DNA of 64,000 bases from Paraspadella gotoi (taxonomy: Eukaryota; Chaetognatha): NCBI GenBank assembly GCA_051294375.1, contig CM119264.1, forward strand, positions 3,542,689-3,606,688, read 5' to 3'. Shown here piece after piece: positions 1-13,438 of this stretch. How positions within the stretch are numbered: the stretch's first letter is position 1; the number at the start of each line of letters is the position of its first letter. The notes under the pieces were generated by a model, which was given only the letters and a program-made list of their open reading frames with translations, was not told the DNA's origin and made no database searches. Made by a program: the position numbers and the translations under genes.

Positions 1-807
1 TAAACGCTTAACCTCCTCGACAGATCTTGCAATTCTTTGATCTTCATCTTCCTCTCTTACTCTTCCTCTCCTCTTCTTTTAAACATTCTCTTCCTCTTAC
101 TCCTCCTCCTTATTCGCCTCCTCTCCCGCGAAAAATCTTCTACAAGCCGTTCGACCACTCCACGGCCTCCGCCACTCCCCACAGCTGCCTTTATTCGATT
201 GACCCACCATCCACCAACTGTCGCACCCACACGCGATGTTTTTCTCCACAGCTTATCGGATCGAACTGACATTCGCCGCCGCCCACCGTCGCCCACCGCG
301 CGAGGCAAACGCAGGCTAAACCGCCGCCGGAAGGGATAGAGCTCATAACCAACCATACCAATTCCGGAGTCATGGAAAGATATCTTTAATTTACTACTTA
401 TAAATTAATATATTATAATTAGTTGTACTAATTTGATAACAACTTTATGAGATATTCCCTATTCTTTTTTTAAACTAAAATTGATTTATGCTTTTCCTTT
501 CTTTCTCTCTCCTGAAATTATCGGTGCCGGACAAAAGAAAAGAAAAAAAAGATGAGCGACACGGAAAAATAAATGATGTTTGAACCCATTAAGATAATTA
601 AATGGTTCCGACTAAAGTGCAGGTTAATCGCACCTCTTTTTTTTCCTATTTAAAAATAATTAAAAAAATTTGAGAAAAGAAAAAAAAAACTTGTGCATGC
701 CATTTTTTTAAAACGGAGAAAAAGTAAATGGACTTTCGCGTAGAAGAAAAATCGTCGATGCTTCGATGTAGCGAATTCTAAAACAGAAAATAAATACTTT
801 TTATTCT

Positions 808-810
<3 letters not shown>
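1..810. other. Gene-free AT-rich sequence
   Basis: No supported gene. Bases 40-330 are pyrimidine-rich with a CpG-containing stretch; the rest is AT-rich. The open frames here are biased by pyrimidine runs and match no family I know. Confidence 0.5.

Positions 811-899
<89 letters not shown>
811..899. repeat. (GA)n microsatellite
   Basis: About 89 bp of nearly pure GA dinucleotides with one AA interruption. It is the first of many such tracts in the window. Confidence 0.97.
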
Positions 900-901
<2 letters not shown>

Positions 902-1259
902 ATTAAGAGAATAGGCCCGTAAATTGGCGGAGATAGAAGACGCCTAGAGAAAGAAAAAATGGCTCAATTCGAGAATTGCGAATTGAAAAACGATTACGGA
1001 AGAAGACAGAGGATTGGAGAAAAGGAAAAGAAGGTAAAGAAAAAAAAAGGAAAGATTAAGAAAAGAGAAAAAGAAAGGCAGAGAGGAAGGAAAAAAGGAA
1101 GGGAAACGAAAGTAGGAAAATGTTGGTTTGGAAATAAAGGGAAAAGGAAAAGAAGATGAGGGGAAGAAAGGAAAGCGAAGGATAAAAAAAGGAAAAGGAG
1201 AAAGGGAGATACTAAGAGAGGAAGAGTAATGGATTCTAGAGGAGCCGCGCAGAAGAATT

Positions 1260-1317
<58 letters not shown>

Positions 1318-2347
1318 AGGAGAGAGAGAGAGAAAATGGAGAAAAATAAATAAAAGATAGGAAAAAGAGAATAGAAAGTTTTCTTTAAAACGATCATAGT
1401 CCGTTCTACCTTCGCTTGACAAACCAGTGGTTTTTCGTTTCATCTTTTCAATTACACGGGCGTTTTTTTTTTATCCTCTGATTCCCAAGGAATTTCCAGA
1501 TCAAATCAAAGACAAAGAAAACTAAAAAAAATAGTAGTAAAACAAAGCGAGAAAAGAAAAAATTTTTAAAAAGGAGAATTCTAAATGCCCGATGGAGAAA
1601 AAAGCGATAAACAAAACAAAATAAAAGTAAGAAAAGAGAACAATGCAGAAACTGGAGGTTTTTACTTTGTTTTGAAATTGTAACGCTGTTACAGCCGATA
1701 AGAGAAACAGTTCGGTTGAAAGAAATGATTTGTTAAACTTTAGTTTCCAACGAATCGCATAGTCCACAGAAAAAATCTCGTCTCGCGCCTTTGTACAAAT
1801 ATAACAGTCCACCTACTTAATTTACATTTAACACCCTCCTATATTTATCCTCGTTTACGGTTTAATTTTTCAATCACCCACTCTATATCTCTCTCTGTCT
1901 CTCTCTCTTCCTCTTGTATCTCTCTCTCTCTGTCTCTCTCTCTCCGTCTCTCTCTCTCCCCCATTTTCGGACTTTTTCGGGGTCCGCGTGACAATCAATC
2001 ATAACGACAAGGAAAAAGAGGAAACTATTAGTTTCCTTTGTCTTTTCTCTTTTCGCTTCCTCCTTTTTCCTGTTTCCTCCGGTTACTGTCGTCCTTCATT
2101 ACTTTCTCATTTTTTATCTCCTCTTTCATCTTTTTTCTTTTTACTCCCCTCGACGCGGCTTTAGGCGCTTCTTTCTTTTTCCGCTGAATTAACCCCGAAA
2201 AGGTAAGTTCTTTTTTTTTACTTTAACCTTTTTCTCCCCATCGTTGAGCTACGATTTATTTTTCCAACTCTGTGGCGCTCTGGAGACGTGGAAGGACCGA
2301 GTGCGACCGCACGACGAGAAATCGTCCGGGGGAAAAGGGTGAGAAAG
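900..2347. other. Gene-free purine- and pyrimidine-rich sequence
   Basis: Bases 945-1250 are A/G-rich, 1259-1316 is a second (GA)n tract, and 1880-1960 is CT-rich. Lysine- and arginine-rich open frames here are products of the base bias. I see no exon with splice signals and a recognisable product. Confidence 0.5.
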
Positions 2348-2550
2348 TGAGGTGAGGTGAGGCGGGGTTGTTGCAAAGGGGTGAGGCGGGGTTTGGCAGG
2401 GTGAGGCGGGGTTTGGCAGGGTGAGGGCGGGGCGGGTTGGCAGAGTGAGGCGGGGTTGGCAGGGTGAGCGGGGTTGGCAGGGTGAGGCGGGGTTGGAGGT
2501 GAGCGCGGGGTTGGCAGGGTGAGGCGGGGTTGGCAGGGTGAGGCGGGGGT
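2348..2550 (+). repeat. G-rich minisatellite (unit about 19 bp)
   Basis: Imperfect tandem copies of a unit like GGCAGGGTGAGGCGGGGTT, about ten in a row, with unit-length variants. The + strand carries runs of three to five Gs at short intervals, so it could form G-quadruplexes. The proline-rich open frame on the other strand (2218-2652) is best explained by this repeat. Confidence 0.85.
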
Positions 2551-3047
2551 TTTTGGCATAGGGTGAGACCGATGGGTGACAGAAAGCGGAGGCACAGCGG
2601 CCAGCCTCAGCGAAGCGGCCGTCTCGGGCTGACGTTTTTGTTTTGAGAGCAAACTTACCTAAATCTTATCTCCGAGGTGAACACTACTGAGTTAATCTTC
2701 GATTTGGGAAACGCAATAAGTAATTTCTCTATCTCCCCAGATTACTTTTTTTTTAAAATTTTTCGTATATTATAATTCTTATAAGAATGAGACTATGGAA
2801 TTTTAAAAAAGAGGCAAGTAAACAAGAATGAGGCGAATGAACGGTTTAGAACGAACTTTTTTACCCCGCGTTTCCGGCCGCCGCCGCCGCCCGCCGCGCC
2901 GCTGCCGCCGGCCACTATTTCCGTTTTTCGCAAAAAGTTTTTGAGTTTTCGTCGGAAAATCCCGGTCATGATTCCAATCGAAGTCGCGGGGCGTGCGAAG
3001 GCGGCCTGAGGTGGCAGGTGGGTAGAGGTATGCAGGTTGGTGTTAGA

Positions 3048-3089
<42 letters not shown>

Positions 3090-3239
3090 CGAGTCGGTCG
3101 GTAGAGAGGAGAGAGAGAGTCATTAATTTCTTACCCCTGAAGTCTTCTTCCGTTTCAAAACCGCAGGCGATGGCCTGAGAATTTAAGATGAACATGTATG
3201 AGTGGAGTCTGGCATTAAAAGTTTTCACACAGCCATATT
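2551..3239. other. Gene-free stretch with a CCG-rich block
   Basis: Contains a GC block at 2877-2912 built from CCG triplets and a (GA)n tract at 3050-3087. The GC block could be a small CpG-type promoter, but no first exon is evident. Confidence 0.4.
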
Positions 3240-3505
3240 CAGTTGTAGACCCGGTCGCTTATTGAGTGATAACCATCAGCTCATGACCAACAAAGGTACC
3301 GGGAATCCATACCCCAATGGTATATACCCTCGCGGGAAGCGGTGAGGACGGTCCGTAAACCGCCTTGGCGTTGATTAGCCCCTCAAGCCTGGTTCCAAAG
3401 CCCCAAGATCCGTTTCCCGTGGCTTGCTAGAGGGGTCAAAGAAGTTGCGGAAAAGCACTCTTCTTCCGCACATCATAAGCGCCTTATCGCATGACATGAC
3501 ATGAC
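3240..3505 (+). mobile_element. tRNA-derived SINE, family 1, copy 1
   Basis: This segment matches, in inverted orientation, the segment at 13439-13663. The shared core starts with a tRNA-like head: an A-box-like stretch at about 3253-3270, CATCAGCTCATGACCA where the anticodon arm would lie, and a weak B box. Next come a shared body (TTCAAGCCTGGTTCCAA-like) and a tail of ATGAC repeats at about 3489-3505. This copy has an insertion in the B-box region relative to the other. Short simple tails after a tRNA-related head are typical of SINEs. Confidence 0.65.
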
Positions 3506-4977
3506 ATTAAGAAATCAAAAATGTGTTATTTGGCAAAGATTTGAATACCATTTAATCTTTCTCGGCGTTTTGTGACGATAATCAAAAACGATTCGACGGT
3601 CGAAGACTCAATTTCTTTTTTTTCTTTTAGCGCAACAAGAAAATCGAAGACTCGAATCTTTGTGCTACGACACTTTTTTGAAAGGTGAGCAACAGTAAGT
3701 TCGACCACTCAGAAGCAAAGCAGGATGTAGAGATATTTCCGCGGGCCCAATATCCTTGCAGTTTAAAAAACTGTTAAACTTCGCGGCAGTTTCGGGAACT
3801 ATAAGCTATAAGTTCACCGCAACTACGCCCTGCCGGCCGGTCTTCGCCGGGGATTTCATTCCGCGGCAAATCCCGCCCCAATTCTTGACGGGGACAAGAG
3901 CAATGGGCCAACTTAATCTATGCTCTTCTGTGTCTCTTCTCTATCTCTCTTCTTCTCTCCTTTCTGCTCTTCTTTTTCTGTTCTCTATTTTCTCTCTCTC
4001 TCTCTCGTTCTCTCTCTCTTTTTCTGTCTCTATTTCTCTCTCTCTCTATTTCTCTAATTCTCTCTCTATTTCTCCCTCTCTCTCTCTCTCTCCTCCTCTC
4101 TCTCTCCTTCTATTCTCTGCTCTCTGCCTTGTGTGTGTCTCATACTTTTCCTTTCTCTCAAAGAAGAAGAAGACGAAAAGAAAGATAACGAAAGATATGA
4201 AAAAACAAGAAAAAAAATTTAGAAAAGAAAAAAAGAATAGGAAAGAAAAAAAGAAAAGAAGAAAGAAAGGAAGAAAGAAATAAAAAATAGAAAAGAACAG
4301 AAAAGAGAAAAGAAAAAGAGAAAAAAATCAATCTATGCAATCAAATCAAATTAAGTTTTGCGTAAACAATTAATTTATTATTCTTAATTTATGTTTTTAA
4401 CTGATTAGTGATTAATATAATTAATTATCACTAATGATCGTGGGCAGATTGACATTGTTGTTTGCTCAATACTTTCTTTTGTTAAAGACTGTCCTTTTGA
4501 AGTTAGAGGCTTAGGGTTAGGTACTATTTTTTAGTTTGTTATGGTAGTGTATTTAGTTATTGAAAGAAAAGAGGGAATGAAAAAAATATTTTTTTTCTAG
4601 TATTCGGGCTGCAAAACTAAAAACATAAAAAATAAATTTTATATAAATAAATTTATCTACGGAAATGAAACTGAAAACAATAAAAACGTTTTTTTTAAAC
4701 TGAATATATTTTATTTCTTGAATATTTTTTTAGAATTATTTTATATTAAATAATTTCCTTCAGCATATTTCTTTTATTCATTATGAATAGAATTATTTAT
4801 TCTACTAACTTTCAATTTTTTTCTGGTATGCAAAGAACCGAATCTTTCTCAGCTATCAAGCAAAATATTATTTTATTTTAATTAGGATCATTAATATTTT
4901 TTATAGATTTCAGTTAAAATATTTTTTATAACAAGGACTGCCTAATGATATACGATTTTGTGATTCGGGCCGGGATA
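3506..4977. other. Gene-free stretch
   Basis: CT-rich DNA at 3920-4150 is followed by A/G-rich DNA at 4150-4330, then AT-rich DNA. No exon with credible splice sites and a recognisable product was seen. The open frame at 3756-4283 is mostly repeat-encoded Ser, Leu and Lys. Confidence 0.5.
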
Positions 4978-5165
4978 GGCGCTTCAAATGTCATCCCCAA
5001 TCAATAAATAGGTGGGGGGATCTCGCCGTGGACTAATGCTGTTGCTGAGGGCTTCAAAAGTCATCCCCAATCCCAAAATAGTGGGCGGGGGATTCCGCCG
5101 TGGATAATGCTGGAGGGCATTCAAAATGTTAATTCCCATGAAAAAATAGTGGCGGGGATTCCCTA
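4978..5165 (+). repeat. Three tandem copies of a unit of about 65 bp
   Basis: Three consecutive copies share a TCATCCCCAATC-like head, AATAGTGGGCGGGG-like middle and CCGTGGATAATGCTG-like end. The third copy is the most diverged. No coding potential is apparent. Confidence 0.75.
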
Positions 5166-6199
5166 AAACAAGGGAAAGAAGAACAGTTTTCGTGAACAGA
5201 AAGAGCGGCGCAGTTGAAACTGTCCCCTTATAGCAGTTCACAAACCTGCGCCTTTTGGACGGGCGTAATACTTTGGCGAGGATGTACTCCTCTTAACCTT
5301 CTAATCGTGGGCCATGCGAGAGGGTAACCTAATGCCATAAATGTCCCCCATGCTCAAGAATGCTGACCGAAAATGCCTCGCGTCGGCCATAAGATGACTC
5401 CCAAATCCTTACCCAATGCCCCGCCTCTTAAGATGAAGTGAACATTGTCTTGTTGAGTGTATGTGTCAAGAGCCGGAACGAGTAAACGGGAAGAACCGCG
5501 TTGGACGATTCCAACCAACGCTCAGTCCGATCGTTTCATCAACACACCCACCAACTGGGAATACGAAGGGGGGGGGGGAAGAGGGGTCGTGAGTCGTCAC
5601 TTTCATTATTCTACGTCGACTTCAAATTTAGTGAAAGTGGAGAGATCACGTCCTTGCTACATCACTTACTGTTGCGGGGTCTCTACTTCCATTAAACTAA
5701 TCATTGTCTCCCGTTAACTGAGGCGATTTGTGTCCTAAGTAATGCTTTGTTTGCTTATATCTTTACAAATGTATTCACCCCGATACAGGTTCGCCAAGGC
5801 ATAAGCATATTGTTCTTGGAGGACATCGTTTTAATCTTCTTGAGTTTCAATAAAATTAGTTATTCTATTGAAATGATTGTCAGCGTGGATAATCTGGGCG
5901 TTTCCCTTCTTCTAATATTTTTATGGACGCACGATATTCGCATTTCCTTGACTTCTAAGTCTACAGGGTCTTTCCAACAGACGCTTTTTGTCTTTTTCCA
6001 AGTTTACCCGCACGAGATTCGTGTCCTTTCTTTGCAAGATCAGAAACGAAGATCTCGACGAGAGTATGTTAATTAACTTTGTAAGAGGAGGAGAGAAGAA
6101 AAGTGAGAGCTTTAACATCGCAAGTGATCAGAGAGCGAAGATTGAAGGAAAAGAAAGAAACAGAAAAAAAATTTTTTTAGGAAGCAAAAACTGAACGCG

Positions 6200-6202
<3 letters not shown>
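5166..6202. other. Gene-free stretch
   Basis: Mixed composition. The moderately GC-rich part at 5240-5530 looks less random than its surroundings, but its frames match nothing I recognise. Confidence 0.4.
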
Positions 6203-6291
<89 letters not shown>

Positions 6292-6296
6292 AGAGA
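6203..6296. repeat. (GA)n microsatellite
   Basis: About 94 bp of GA dinucleotides with two GGA interruptions. Confidence 0.97.
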
Positions 6297-7290
6297 TTTA
6301 AATTATCCCCTCTTCAGCTAATGCGACGTCAAAAGATGAAAATTAATCAGATGAAAATTGAATTGTGTTTTTTTGGTTTGGCGCAGACGCCGACACAATT
6401 AAGGCACTTCCGGTCGGTCTGTTCTTGTCAAAAAAAACAGTTTTTATCCATTTAACAAGTCTTTCCATCGGGTGTCGAATGAGGAGCGGCAAAGACGAAG
6501 AGACAAGAGGAATGCGAAGAAAAAAGCAAAAAATACAAAATTAAAGTCATGAGAGAAAAAAGAGAAACGTGTAGTGATTAGGAAACTCTTTCTTCTCTTC
6601 TTTTGGAAGAAAGACAAAAAAAAAAGGTGGTGGAAGTCAATGGGGAGGCAGCGCATCATTCAATAACCCGAGAGCCTCTTGAAGATGCAAAAGGAAAAAA
6701 AGGAATAAGAAAGGAAAATAATAGTTTTCGATCTTAAAAGACGCTTGCTGATTTTGCTGCATCTAGCCGCATATTGTTGCATCTGATGCAGCTGTTCGCC
6801 ATCTTCTGCCATCTCTAGCCTTTCGGAGTGATCTGCCACCTCCTTCTGGTCCGTGGGAGCGTCAGTTTCACAGCCTCTGGCGCCCAAACAGGCGGACAGG
6901 ACTCGATCGGAGAGAGAGAAGAGAGAGAGAGAGAGGAGTAGAGAGAGAGAGAGAGAGAGGCGCGTTTCCCTTCCATGCTGTCATCTTTATTTCCTAGTTT
7001 AATTTCTTGACACTTTCATTCAAAAAATATTATTTCTCTTTTAAAAAAATTGGAAAAAACTAATGTTTTTGTTTGCTTGCTTGATTATTACATTTTTTGT
7101 TTGATTTAATTATTTTAATTTTATTTTATTTTACAATGTTTGAGGTTATAAAATGCCAATTGGCGACTTTTTCCCATCAGGCTGTTCCATAGATTTTCAT
7201 CAGTTGTCCTCTGAAAATATAATAATAATCGCGAAAGAAAAAACAACAGTGACTTAGAAATTCTGCTGGTAATTTTATTTTCGCTGAGTC
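6297..7290. other. Gene-free stretch with one coding-like patch on the minus strand
   Basis: Bases 6740-6887 read on the - strand give a mixed, charged peptide (including EVADHSERLEMAEDGEQLHQ) unlike the repeat-coded frames around it. It has no recognised domain, so I do not call a gene. A further GA-rich tract lies at 6908-6960. Confidence 0.3.
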
Positions 7291-7310
7291 ATGAGGATGA
7301 TGAAGATGAA

Positions 7311-7341
<31 letters not shown>

Positions 7342-7393
7342 GTGATGATGATTATGATGGTGATGATGATGATGGTGAGGATGATTATGATGG

Positions 7394-7443
<50 letters not shown>
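7291..7443. repeat. (GAT)n trinucleotide repeat
   Basis: About 150 bp of GAT repeats with GGT and TAT variants. Confidence 0.95.
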
Positions 7444-7445
<2 letters not shown>

Positions 7446-10400
7446 CAAATGAAGAAAGTGGGAAAATTATGGAATATGAAAGAATAAGTGTGAGAGTGTA
7501 ACGGTGACTAATAACTAGTTAGTATAAGAGTGACAATGTTAGTGTAAAAAATGGTCGGTTTTTCAAGTTAAGCAGAATTGTGACAGTCGTGGAACCACAA
7601 AAGAGAATGCAGAAAAGAGAAAAACCGTTACTGCAGATTGGCAACCAAAGATGATGAATCTCGTACGCCCTCTCGCCACTCTACCATCAATCATACTCAC
7701 CAACCTCCAATATCCTCCGTCCAAATGTTGATTTGCTTGATGAATGAACTCCCGCGTCCGAGTTGAGTTGATTCTACTCATACGATTCAATCATATGGAT
7801 TCTTATGTACATTATTTTGGAATCCCAGAGTCCGGATCGGATCCTACTTATTCATTATCATGCGCCAAATCCATATTCCGTGATAGTTCCCTATATTGCA
7901 TCGTCTATAATACATTACAAAACTAACTTGGTGTGCCCAACTTCCAGGTATACCCCTACCTCTTAGTTTAATATCATGCCTCGCCTTCAGTAAACTATTT
8001 GGCTGCCTTTTTCTTCCCTTTTGCCCTTCTTTTATATCTCTTATTAATAGCCGAAATAATGTTTCTTGGCTCTTATCTTCCTATTTCTTTCGCTTCTTTT
8101 TTTCAAGACAGTTTCCCGCCCCACTGTGTTTGGTATTCCCTAAAAAATTCCGTGATGCGTTTCGTTGGCGGGAAAACTGTCCCAGCCTCTCTCTCGTCTC
8201 CTCTCATCTCTTGCTCTCTCTCTCTCCTCCTCTCTCTCTCTCTCTCTTCCTCCTCTCTCTCTCTCGTCCTCTTCCTCAATCTCTCCGTCTCCTTCTCTCT
8301 TCTCACCATTACACGCATATTGTCTTTATATGCTTTTATATTTACGTATGATACCATCGGGTACACATCGCCCTAACTATCATTACGCATCAATGAATGT
8401 TACTATCATCATAGGCATTGGATCTCTTATATGCGCTTTAAGATTTTATTCATTCTATGATTTAATTTATAATTCGTTAGTTAAATTGTTAAATGTAATA
8501 TATATATATCATATCTCTCTCTCTATATATATCCCATAGCCTTGCACTATCTCTTCCCACCCACAAAATTAGGTTGCCAACGTGGTGGTCGGGCTTCCAC
8601 ATTTCCACCATGGGCCTCGGCACCAAACAATGAAACTCGGCGTTATCGCGGACGCTTTCCTGGACAAAGCCGCCTGGTTTTCTAACTGATGGCTCGTTTT
8701 TTGGGGACTCTTCGCATGTGGCGATTGTTAAGAAATAAGATTGATCTAATCGACAGAATGCGATCTGCTGGAACATCGGGGGAGGATTTATATTGCGGTC
8801 TTCCTGTGTCTCTGCATCGACGAAAAAAAGGAACGCGAAAGATCCGATTTCATTCACAGAAAATCAAACGAAGGCTTGAAGGCGAATTTTCCTGACGCCT
8901 TTCGGTGAATGTGTGAATCGCCGAACCTGGGAGAGTGAACACTCGAACACTTGAAAACGGCCCTGCATAATCCAGGGCTAGTGAAACGATTTCCAATTAT
9001 AAACGTATATTCAGTCTATTTTGATTAATCTCTTTTTAAGCATTATCATTAAAAGATCAGAAATTTTATGTGCATGGGTAAAAGGTCTAATGGAAGGGTT
9101 GACGTTTTTTAACTTTAACTTTTTTATTTCATCTTAAAAACTACGAGATAATATTGGTTCACTGCTATACAATCACGTAGTACGCTTACGAAAGACACAA
9201 AGAAGACGTACCATAAAATTACAACTAACCTCATATCTTTCCTTTCGCCAGGTTTTATCCGCAAGTCGAACTTCGGGGCACCTTGTTTAAAAGTCGTCAA
9301 CAAAAAGACTAAAGCTCATTAACTCCTCTAACGTCTGCCAATTATTACTTCAAACGACGGAACTCATTCGGCCAATACTTCTTTACCTTCAAGATACTCC
9401 CTCACAAGCAACGTCGTCTCTCATGTCACCAAAAATTCGCCCGTCGACTTTAATTGCCGAAAATCCCTTCCGTCCTTGTGGGGCGTCTCTATGGCCGTCA
9501 AGCGACCGGCTTTGCCGATGGGCGCCGTATCTCGTGGCCGGAGCTCCCTAATGTGGGAAACCAGATTCTTTCCTTCGATCGACACTGGCGAGACCTACGG
9601 CATTCCGTATCTCTCTGCAGCAGATCAACGGGTTTTGGCGGAAAGAAGTTACGAACTTTATTATATCTTTTTTAGTTCTCTCTCTTCTCTCTCCGATTTT
9701 GCGTTTTACAGAAAGTATTTATTATTCAGCTTTTAATTGAATATATTTATATAGTATATTATTATTAAATTGCTTTTATATCGTTTGTTATATTTTTCAA
9801 TCTTTTCGAATCGAAAGTTGCAGAGCTATATAAATTAGAGACAGACAGACGGATACAGCTCTCAAAGAAAGGAAGGAAAAAGAGTGGAACCATAAAGAGT
9901 TGATGCGGGAAGACAGCAGAAGATAAAACGGAAAGGAAAAGAGTCAGTTATAGACTAGAGCCGTTAAGTAGAAACGCCCCTTCTTCTTTCCTGGCAATTC
10001 CCTTCGACTTCCCCCTTTTTTATTGTGGACGCCGTAATTCTTTTTATGATCGAGGGAAACTTTGACAGCAAAAGCTATGAGTTGCTGTTTAATTTAAAAT
10101 ACGATTGTCTTCTCAAAGTACTCTTTTTTTTACGACGTTAATTTATTATTCAATAATTAAAAAAGAAAATTAGAGTAGCATGACACGTTGTCAAATCTTT
10201 ACTTTTTTCATAAACCTTCTGTTTCCTATTCTTTTCTGTACCATATTATTCTTAATATTTTTTCATCCCCTTTTCTTCCTTCTTTTTCCGTCCTCTATCG
10301 TTCCTATTATTCTTCCCTTTTACCTTGACTTGTTCTCTCTTCGTCTCCTCTCTCCATCTTTTAATTCTTTTCTTTCCTCCCTCTTTCTTTCTTCCATCAC

Positions 10401-13400
10401 CACAAAACGAGTTCGATAAAAAAAAAATAAAAAATCTGTCGTTTTTTACTCCAAACCCGTTTTTTTTTTCTCCTCTTAATCCAACACGAAACCCAGCTTT
10501 TCTCCTACGAGTTACGAACGATTTTCACATCTTCTTGGCATTCGACTCTCTGTCTCGACCACTGTTTTTGTCTTTTTTTTACTTTTTTTCTTTTTTTCTT
10601 TCTTCTTTGCATCTCCTGTCTTCTTGTACGAACAAGGATGTACTTAATTACTATGTTTTATGTTATATATATATTATAATATATATAATATATGTATATA
10701 TATTTCTCTTTTTATTATTATATTATTGTACGTATTTCTTTTTTTTACCCTGTCTGCTATATTAAAGGCCATTATATTCTCTATATTTCCCTCTCATCTG
10801 CCTCGGAAGCTGCGGAGACAAGAAAAATTAACTGTAACTTCCCTTTCGAACTTGATTGTTTGAAATTTTAAAGCGGATCTCCGCTTCTCACGCACCAGAA
10901 AAGCAAATTCTTTTTAATATATTTTGTTTTTTTTTTAAATTTTTTTTACATTTTAAACGTTTCAAGAATTTTAACCTTTTGCTTTTTGGGTATTTTCGTT
11001 TTGTGTTTTTTTTTTTTTTTTTTTTTTTTTGTCTCATTGTCTTTCGAAATTATGGGCCAAAGAAAATTGATTTTCGCCGTTAGCAAAAAGTGAAGACGTG
11101 CTATTCGTTGATACTCTCTCTCTCTCTCTTTCTCACACACAAAAGCGTGAACGGTCGCCGTCGAATTTGACCTCGAGAAAACACAGTCTTCATCATATTT
11201 CCTTTTCTTCCAACTCTCGCTTCTATTAATATACTCAAACTAATATAAGCAAATGATTGGAAACGAACTAAGCAACCTTGATATGGAACCCTGCGTCCCC
11301 TGATAACTTTGTCCGCGATATGCTCTTTGTAACTTTCCGCATTACAACCACCTGTTATGGTGACTTGTCTCTTTGTCTTATAAGTTAATAGGACGACACT
11401 GATGAGAAATAAAGTTTAGTTTACAAAATCATTTTGCATTTTTATAAGTCATTAGTATTACCAATTAAACAATTGATACAATTTCGGTCTTCCTTGGGCG
11501 GATTAACGATTAAGATTACGGATGGATGCGACGCGTTTTATAGGAAGTATGGCCCTCGTGATCTCTAAGTTGGCGTCCGTTCTACCTCCGCCCAGAGAGT
11601 TGACGTGAGCGGCGGCCGGTGACGGCCGGCCGGCTGCTGCGGCAGGCCCTGCTTCGAACTAAGCTGCGAGAGGCGACAACGCCGTAATCGTGGGTGGCTC
11701 CAATACATCATCGTCTACCCAATAATTCTTCCCGTTTTCTCCGTCGGTTGTGAAGGAGAAAAAGATGGAGCAGAGAAGGGAAGGGAGGGACTGTACCACA
11801 TTCCATGGCGTGATCTTTGGACGTGAGATGAGGCAACGAGAGAGAGATATATCAAGTCATGCCGTCGCGGACCGAGCCTCAACGTCGCGTATCTTTCTGT
11901 TCCCGCTAGGGACGAGTGGGAATTGCGAAGGTAGGAATAAAGGATGTGGTTGATTTTAAACGGGAGAAACGGTCCACTAACCTTGAAGAAAGAAAATGTG
12001 GTTCCTGTTGTGTTAGTTGTGACATAGAGAGACATCAGTATTGAGAAAACACAAAGGTTATTTTGGTGGCGGGGTAAAATAAGGGTAAGGTGGGACACAT
12101 GAACGCGAGGCTGTCGTTGGTGGGAGAGAAGAAATGGCGAATCCTAGTTTTTACCAAAAAACTGAGTGTTGGGAAACTAGACGAAACTACGGACTTAAGT
12201 ACGATTGGGGGCAACAGCCCTTTGCGAAGCGGATGATTTTATAAAAGAGACCTGGGATGGAGAGGACCGACCGAGACGAGAGAGGAAACGAGAGATCAGA
12301 GTTGAGACGAAGAGACGATACTTCTCCGTGCTTTTTTGTTTAGAAGAGAATTGTAAAAAACAATAATTAACTATAGTTTTTCCTTTCTGATATTTCTTAC
12401 TTTATGATGAAGTTCTCCGTGTGAATCTTAAATTTAGTATTTTAGATTTATTGATTTTCTGTTTTTCAATTTTTTTTTTCGATTTATCCACTTCTTTACC
12501 TTTTATTGATTTGAACGTTTCATTTTTAGTAAAACGAAGTTTCTCCATTGTTTTAAAAACCTAGTCAACAGGTTTACAGTACCATTTTGCTTATCTAAGT
12601 CTCATTTCACCATAATGCTTTCGCTACTTCTAAACTCCTTTTCTTGCATTCTTATCGTTTTATTTTATTCATTCTTTTCATCTTTCTTTCTCTTGCATAA
12701 ATGTTTCGCCGTACTCACGAGTCATTCTTTGTTTCGCAGCTTTTTTCTTCTACTTTTTTTGTTGTTCTGTTCACTTTCAAAGTCGCGGGATTTGCCACGC
12801 CCTCTCTTTCTTTCTTTCTTCTTTCTTTCTTTCTTTCTTCTCTCCTTTCCTTTCTTTCTTCTTTCTTTTCTCTTCCTTTCTTTCGTTCTTTCTTATTTTC
12901 ATTCTCCTAGCTCTCATCTATCTCTCTTACTCTGTCTCTCTCTCAAAGCGATCACTTATCATAATTGGGAATGTGTCCCACAATCATCGAAGCTTTTGGT
13001 GAGAAAAGTGATGACATTTTTAGAAATTACATCTCTGCTTTGGAGGAGAGTAAAAATGTGAATAAAAAAGGATTAACGGCAAAAAGATTTTTTAAGCCTT
13101 ATACTAAATACTAATACTAAAACTCTCAGAAAACATTTGGGCATTGAATAAAGAGTGGGCCTTTTATTATATTCATTTTATATTATTTTTCTTTTGAATG
13201 AATAAACGAGACTGTGAGTGATTCAAGATTGAAAGCTCGCAGGGTCCTTTATGTTATTATCTTGTCAGTGCGATGGAGGACTTAAATCACCCTAGGCTGT
13301 CCCAAGTCGTGGGCGAGATATATCCTAATTTTTGATTGAATGGATAATTCCTATATTGGTTGTACTAATAACAAGCTTTGTACTACATAGATTGCCTCTT

Positions 13401-13438
13401 TTAAGATCAATACATTCCGCCCTGACATTTTTCATTCT
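7444..13438. other. Six kilobases without a supported gene
   Basis: AT-rich with pyrimidine-rich zones (8190-8300, 10200-10650, 12620-12950) and a poly(T) run at about 11008-11030. Patches of higher GC at 8580-8900, 9440-9650 and 11560-11690 were read on both strands without a recognisable product. A TATAAAA-like motif near 12241, followed by GA-rich sequence, could be a promoter but nothing confirms it. Confidence 0.4.

Noticed and set aside
959-1159. Lys/Arg-rich frame, and other frames made of GA or CT tracts (1258-1443, 4158-4340, 14609-14902, 17524-17931)
   Set aside because: Composition follows from purine or pyrimidine runs; no splice context or homology.
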